A DNA stretch of 10,969 bases from an uncultured Bacteroidota bacterium (lineage in GTDB: Bacteria; Bacteroidota; Bacteroidia; Chitinophagales; Saprospiraceae), in NCBI GenBank assembly GCA_937926185.1, contig CALEYM010000023.1, positions 1-10,969 of the forward strand. The letters run 5' to 3'. Made by a program: the position numbers and the translations under genes. This document shows, one piece after another, positions 8,206-10,969 of this stretch (position 1 is the first letter of the stretch; the number at the start of each line of letters is the position of its first letter). Below the pieces are notes generated by a model. The model was not told where the DNA came from. It was given only the letters and a program-made list of their open reading frames with translations, and searched no databases.

Positions 8206-9279
8206 ATGCGCCAGACCACTTTGTCTCTATTCCTGTTTTCCCCATTTTTTTTGCTGTCCCAACAACCACCCGCGGATAACCTGCTGCCAAAACCCGAAAA
8301 ACACCTGCGCAACATCCGGCAGCTGACTTTCGGCGGCGACAACGCCGAGGCATACTGGAGCCCCAACGGCAAATGGCTGACTTTTCAAACCAATAACCCG
8401 GCTTGGGGTCTTCACTGCGACCAGATATACGCCATGGAGGTGAAAAAAGCCGTCGCCAATAAAAACTACCGTCCGCGCGACATCAGCAAAGGCAAAGGCC
8501 GTACCACCTGCTCCTATTTTATGCCCGACGGCAAACACATCCTGTTTGCCAGCACCATGTCTGGCGCCGACACCTGTCCGCCCACGCCTCAATTGCGCCA
8601 GGGCGGCAAATACCTGTGGCCCATCTACGACACTTACGACATCTACGTGGCCGACCTGAAAGGAAAGGAGACCAAACGACTGACCGATACGCCAGGTTAC
8701 GACGCCGAGGCCGTGCTCAGCCCGAAAGGCGACAAAATACTGTTCACCAGTACCCGCTCCGGCGATCTGGAGCTGTGGACCATGGACCTGAACGGCGGCA
8801 ACCTGAAACAGATCACCTTCGACCTGGGCTACGACGGCGGCGCTTTTTTCAGCCCCGACGGTTCCAAAATCGTATTCCGTGCCAGCCGCCCCAAAACAGA
8901 CGCTGAAATCCGTGAATACCGCGAATTGCTGAAACAGGGCCTCGTGGCGCCCACCAACATGGAAATTTTTGTGTGCAATGCCGACGGCTCCAACCTGCAC
9001 CAGGTAACCCAACTGGGGAAGGCCAACTGGGCGCCGTTTTTTCATCCTTCGGGTAAAAAAATCGTATTTTCCAGCAATCACCACTCCAGCCGGGGCTATG
9101 ACTTCCAGCTCTACATGATCAACGAAGATGGAACCGGACTGGAACAGATCACCACGGAAAGTATATTCAATTCCTTTCCGATGTTCTCTCCGGATGGCAA
9201 AAAAATTGCCTTTTCTTCTAACCGCAACAACAACGGTACGCGTGATACAAACGTGTTCATAGCAGATTGGGTAGACTGA
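8206..9279 (+). CDS. exported TolB-like (PD40/WD40-like) beta-propeller protein
   Basis: This 357-residue exported protein has an N-terminal signal peptide (LSLFLFSPFFLLSQQ, cleavage near 18-20), then a single propeller. Six PD40 motifs can be read: YWSPNGK (50-56), FMPDGK (105-110), LSPKGDK (171-177), FSPDGSK (215-221), FHPSGKK (279-285) and FSPDGKK (327-333), each followed by a strand such as ILFTSTRSG or IVFSSNHH. The repeats resemble the C-terminal domain of TolB and the propellers of dipeptidyl-peptidase-like proteins. No peptidase or other catalytic domain is attached, and the N-terminal domain of true TolB is missing, so it should not be called tolB. It probably works as a periplasmic protein- or ligand-binding scaffold. 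No Tol-Pal genes are nearby. It converges on the acyl-CoA ligase gene with a 7-bp gap, too short for a separate terminator. Confidence 0.9.
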   Translation: MRQTTLSLFLFSPFFLLSQQPPADNLLPKPEKHLRNIRQLTFGGDNAEAYWSPNGKWLTFQTNNPAWGLHCDQIYAMEVKKAVANKNYRPRDISKGKGRTTCSYFMPDGKHILFASTMSGADTCPPTPQLRQGGKYLWPIYDTYDIYVADLKGKETKRLTDTPGYDAEAVLSPKGDKILFTSTRSGDLELWTMDLNGGNLKQITFDLGYDGGAFFSPDGSKIVFRASRPKTDAEIREYRELLKQGLVAPTNMEIFVCNADGSNLHQVTQLGKANWAPFFHPSGKKIVFSSNHHSSRGYDFQLYMINEDGTGLEQITTESIFNSFPMFSPDGKKIAFSSNRNNNGTRDTNVFIADWVD

Positions 9280-9286
9280 ACACTGC

Positions 9287-10948
9287 CTACTGTTTCTCTT
9301 CCCGCAAAGCCCGCCGGAGTATTTTTCCGACGTTTGTTTTGGGCAATTCGGTACGGAATTCCACGAATTTCGGTACCTTATAGCCGGTCATTTGTTCGCG
9401 GCAAAACTCTGTCAGTTCCTCTTTGGTGAGCGAGCTATCTTTTTTGACGACAAACACCTTCACTACTTCGCCCGATTTCTCGTCGGGTACGCCAAGCGCC
9501 GCCACTTCCAGCACCTTGGGATGGGAGGCGATCACGTCTTCCACTTCGTTGGGATAAACGTTGAAGCCTGAAACCAGGATCATGTCTTTTTTGCGGTCGA
9601 CGATCTGGAAAAAGCCGTCTTCATACATAAATCCGATATCTCCGGTGCTGAGCCAGCCGTCTTTGATCACCTCGTCGGTAGCTTCCGGGCGCTGCCAATA
9701 TCCTTTCATCACCTGGGGACCTTTGGCCTGGATTTCGCCGGTTTCACGCGGGTTGGCTACCCGGCCGCTATCATTGATGATGCGCATATCGGTGGAAGGC
9801 ACGGGCATGCCGATGGTGCCAAGGCGCATGGCCGAGTCGATGGGGTTGACACTGAGCACGGGGCTGGCTTCGGTCAGACCGTAGCCTTCGGTGAGCTGGC
9901 AGCCGGTCATTTGTTGCCAGCGTTCGGCCACTGCGCGTTGCACGGCCATGCCGCCGCCCACGGTGGCTTTCAGGTCGCTGAAGTCCAGGGAAGCAAAATC
10001 CGGATGGTTCAGCAGGCCGTTGAACAATGTATTGACCCCGGTAAAAATATTGGGCCGGTGCGCTCGCCATTCCTTGATGAGCGCCGGCAAATCGCGGGCG
10101 TTCACAATGAGGATATTACGGCCACCCACGCTCATAAAGGCCAGGCAATTGACTGTAAAGGCAAAAATATGATACAAGGGCAGGGGGCACAGGGCAATCA
10201 CTTTTGCTTCCGGCAGCACCGGCATGAGCCAGGCGCGTATTTGTTGCATGTTGGCGATCAGGTTCCGGTTGGTCAGCATGGCGCCTTTCGAAACACCGGT
10301 GGTACCGCCGGTGTATTGGAGGATGATGGTATCGTCCAGGCCCGACTCGAAGGGTTTGATGGTGAATTTTTTACCTTGTTGCAAACCGTCTTTGAAGGAG
10401 GCGGTGTTGGGCAGTTTGTATTTGGGCACCATTTTCCGGATGTGGCGCACGACGAAATTGATCAGCATACCTTTCAGCCCCAGCATTTCGCCAATACTGG
10501 TGACGACGACAGTTTTGATCTGGGTTTCACCGATGATTTGCTGGAGGTTGGCAGCAAAATTTTCCGCGATCACAATGGCTTTGGCGCCCGAGTCGACGAA
10601 CTGGTGTTTCATCTCCCGCGGCGTGTACAACGGGTTGGTGTTGACGACGATCAGCCCTGCCCGGAGCGCTCCAAACAACGCGATGGGGTATTGCAGCATA
10701 TTGGGCATCATCAGCGCAATGCGGTCGCCGGGTTCCAGACCGCGCGATTGCAGGTAAGCGCCGAAGTTAGCGCTCAACACGTCCAATTCGCCAAAAGTGA
10801 GCGTTTTGCCCATGGAAATAAACGCGGGCAGGTCGCTGTATTTTTTCAAACATTCGTCAATCATGTCGATCAGACGCGGGTACGCCTCGTCCTCGATATT
10901 GGCTGGTACGCCTTTGGGATAGTGTTGAAGCCAGGGTTTTTCTGTCAT
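9287..10948 (-). CDS. fadD: long-chain fatty-acid--CoA ligase (FadD type)
   Basis: This 553-residue adenylate-forming enzyme activates fatty acids with ATP and then CoA, feeding beta-oxidation or lipid synthesis. It acts in the cytoplasm, often associated with the inner membrane. Its length is close to E. coli FadD (561). The motifs are complete: AMP-binding P-loop YTGGTTGVSKG (212-222), YGLTEASPV (356-364), STGD (434-437), the hinge and fatty-acid signature region DRKKDMILVSGFNVYPNEVE (451-470), and the C-terminal catalytic lysine in PKTNVGKILRR (K542). The N-terminal stretch NTNPLYTPREMKHQ is also typical of FadD. The start at 10948 is preceded by an A-rich leader (AAATAAACAGAACAATGCC), and the promoter lies beyond the window edge. 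Chain-length preference cannot be read from the sequence. Medium-chain specificity is possible, but the overall match favours long-chain substrates. Confidence 0.95.
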   Translation of the reverse strand: MTEKPWLQHYPKGVPANIEDEAYPRLIDMIDECLKKYSDLPAFISMGKTLTFGELDVLSANFGAYLQSRGLEPGDRIALMMPNMLQYPIALFGALRAGLIVVNTNPLYTPREMKHQFVDSGAKAIVIAENFAANLQQIIGETQIKTVVVTSIGEMLGLKGMLINFVVRHIRKMVPKYKLPNTASFKDGLQQGKKFTIKPFESGLDDTIILQYTGGTTGVSKGAMLTNRNLIANMQQIRAWLMPVLPEAKVIALCPLPLYHIFAFTVNCLAFMSVGGRNILIVNARDLPALIKEWRAHRPNIFTGVNTLFNGLLNHPDFASLDFSDLKATVGGGMAVQRAVAERWQQMTGCQLTEGYGLTEASPVLSVNPIDSAMRLGTIGMPVPSTDMRIINDSGRVANPRETGEIQAKGPQVMKGYWQRPEATDEVIKDGWLSTGDIGFMYEDGFFQIVDRKKDMILVSGFNVYPNEVEDVIASHPKVLEVAALGVPDEKSGEVVKVFVVKKDSSLTKEELTEFCREQMTGYKVPKFVEFRTELPKTNVGKILRRALREEKQ

Positions 10949-10969
10949 GGCATTGTTCTGTTTATTTGG

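Noticed and set aside
8206..9279. Calling the propeller gene tolB
   Set aside because: Only the PD40 propeller is present. The TolB N-terminal domain and Tol-Pal neighbours are absent.

Overview
The window looks like chromosomal DNA of a member of the Bacteroidota, probably of the Saprospiria/Chitinophagia type. The lineage is inferred from several signs. There is a textbook Bacteroidota promoter (TTG-N21-TATCTTTG, 6254-6285). Leaders are AT-rich and lack a clear Shine-Dalgarno sequence. RecQ has the extra C-terminal helix-turn-helix domain. A very large ThuA / PQQ sugar dehydrogenase / PKD / cytochrome c protein is present. Coding DNA is GC-rich and gene spacers are AT-rich. There is no phage, transposase, CRISPR array, rRNA or tRNA.

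Layout: (1) 1-229 is an AT-rich spacer with the possible start of a minus-strand gene running off the left edge. (2) recQ (230-2380, +) encodes a DNA-repair helicase, followed by a bulged hairpin. (3) A 1215-residue exported multidomain protein (2475-6122, +) carries ThuA, PQQ sugar dehydrogenase, PKD, cytochrome c and a C-terminal beta-rich module. It is interrupted in frame by a GC-rich nested palindrome (3910-3997). (4) A strong promoter drives an SPFH (band 7) membrane protein (6327-7178, +). Next come a 10-bp-period repeat folding into a 36-bp hairpin (7188-7263) and a 64-residue ribbon-helix-helix protein (7297-7491, +). (5) A TlpA-like periplasmic thioredoxin (7511-8023, -) is divergent from an exported six-motif TolB-like propeller protein (8206-9279, +). 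(6) A FadD-type long-chain acyl-CoA ligase (9287-10948, -) ends 7 bp from the propeller gene.

Most of the genes are unrelated housekeeping or envelope functions and do not form one pathway. The exceptions are the sugar dehydrogenase protein, a self-contained periplasmic oxidation unit (substrate binding, PQQ oxidation, electron transfer to haem c), and the SPFH/ribbon-helix-helix pair, which looks like a two-gene unit with its own promoter and a striking repeat between the genes. The least ordinary items are the palindrome that is translated inside an enzyme and the repeat hairpin in front of the ribbon-helix-helix gene. I see no clear new defence or mobile system.
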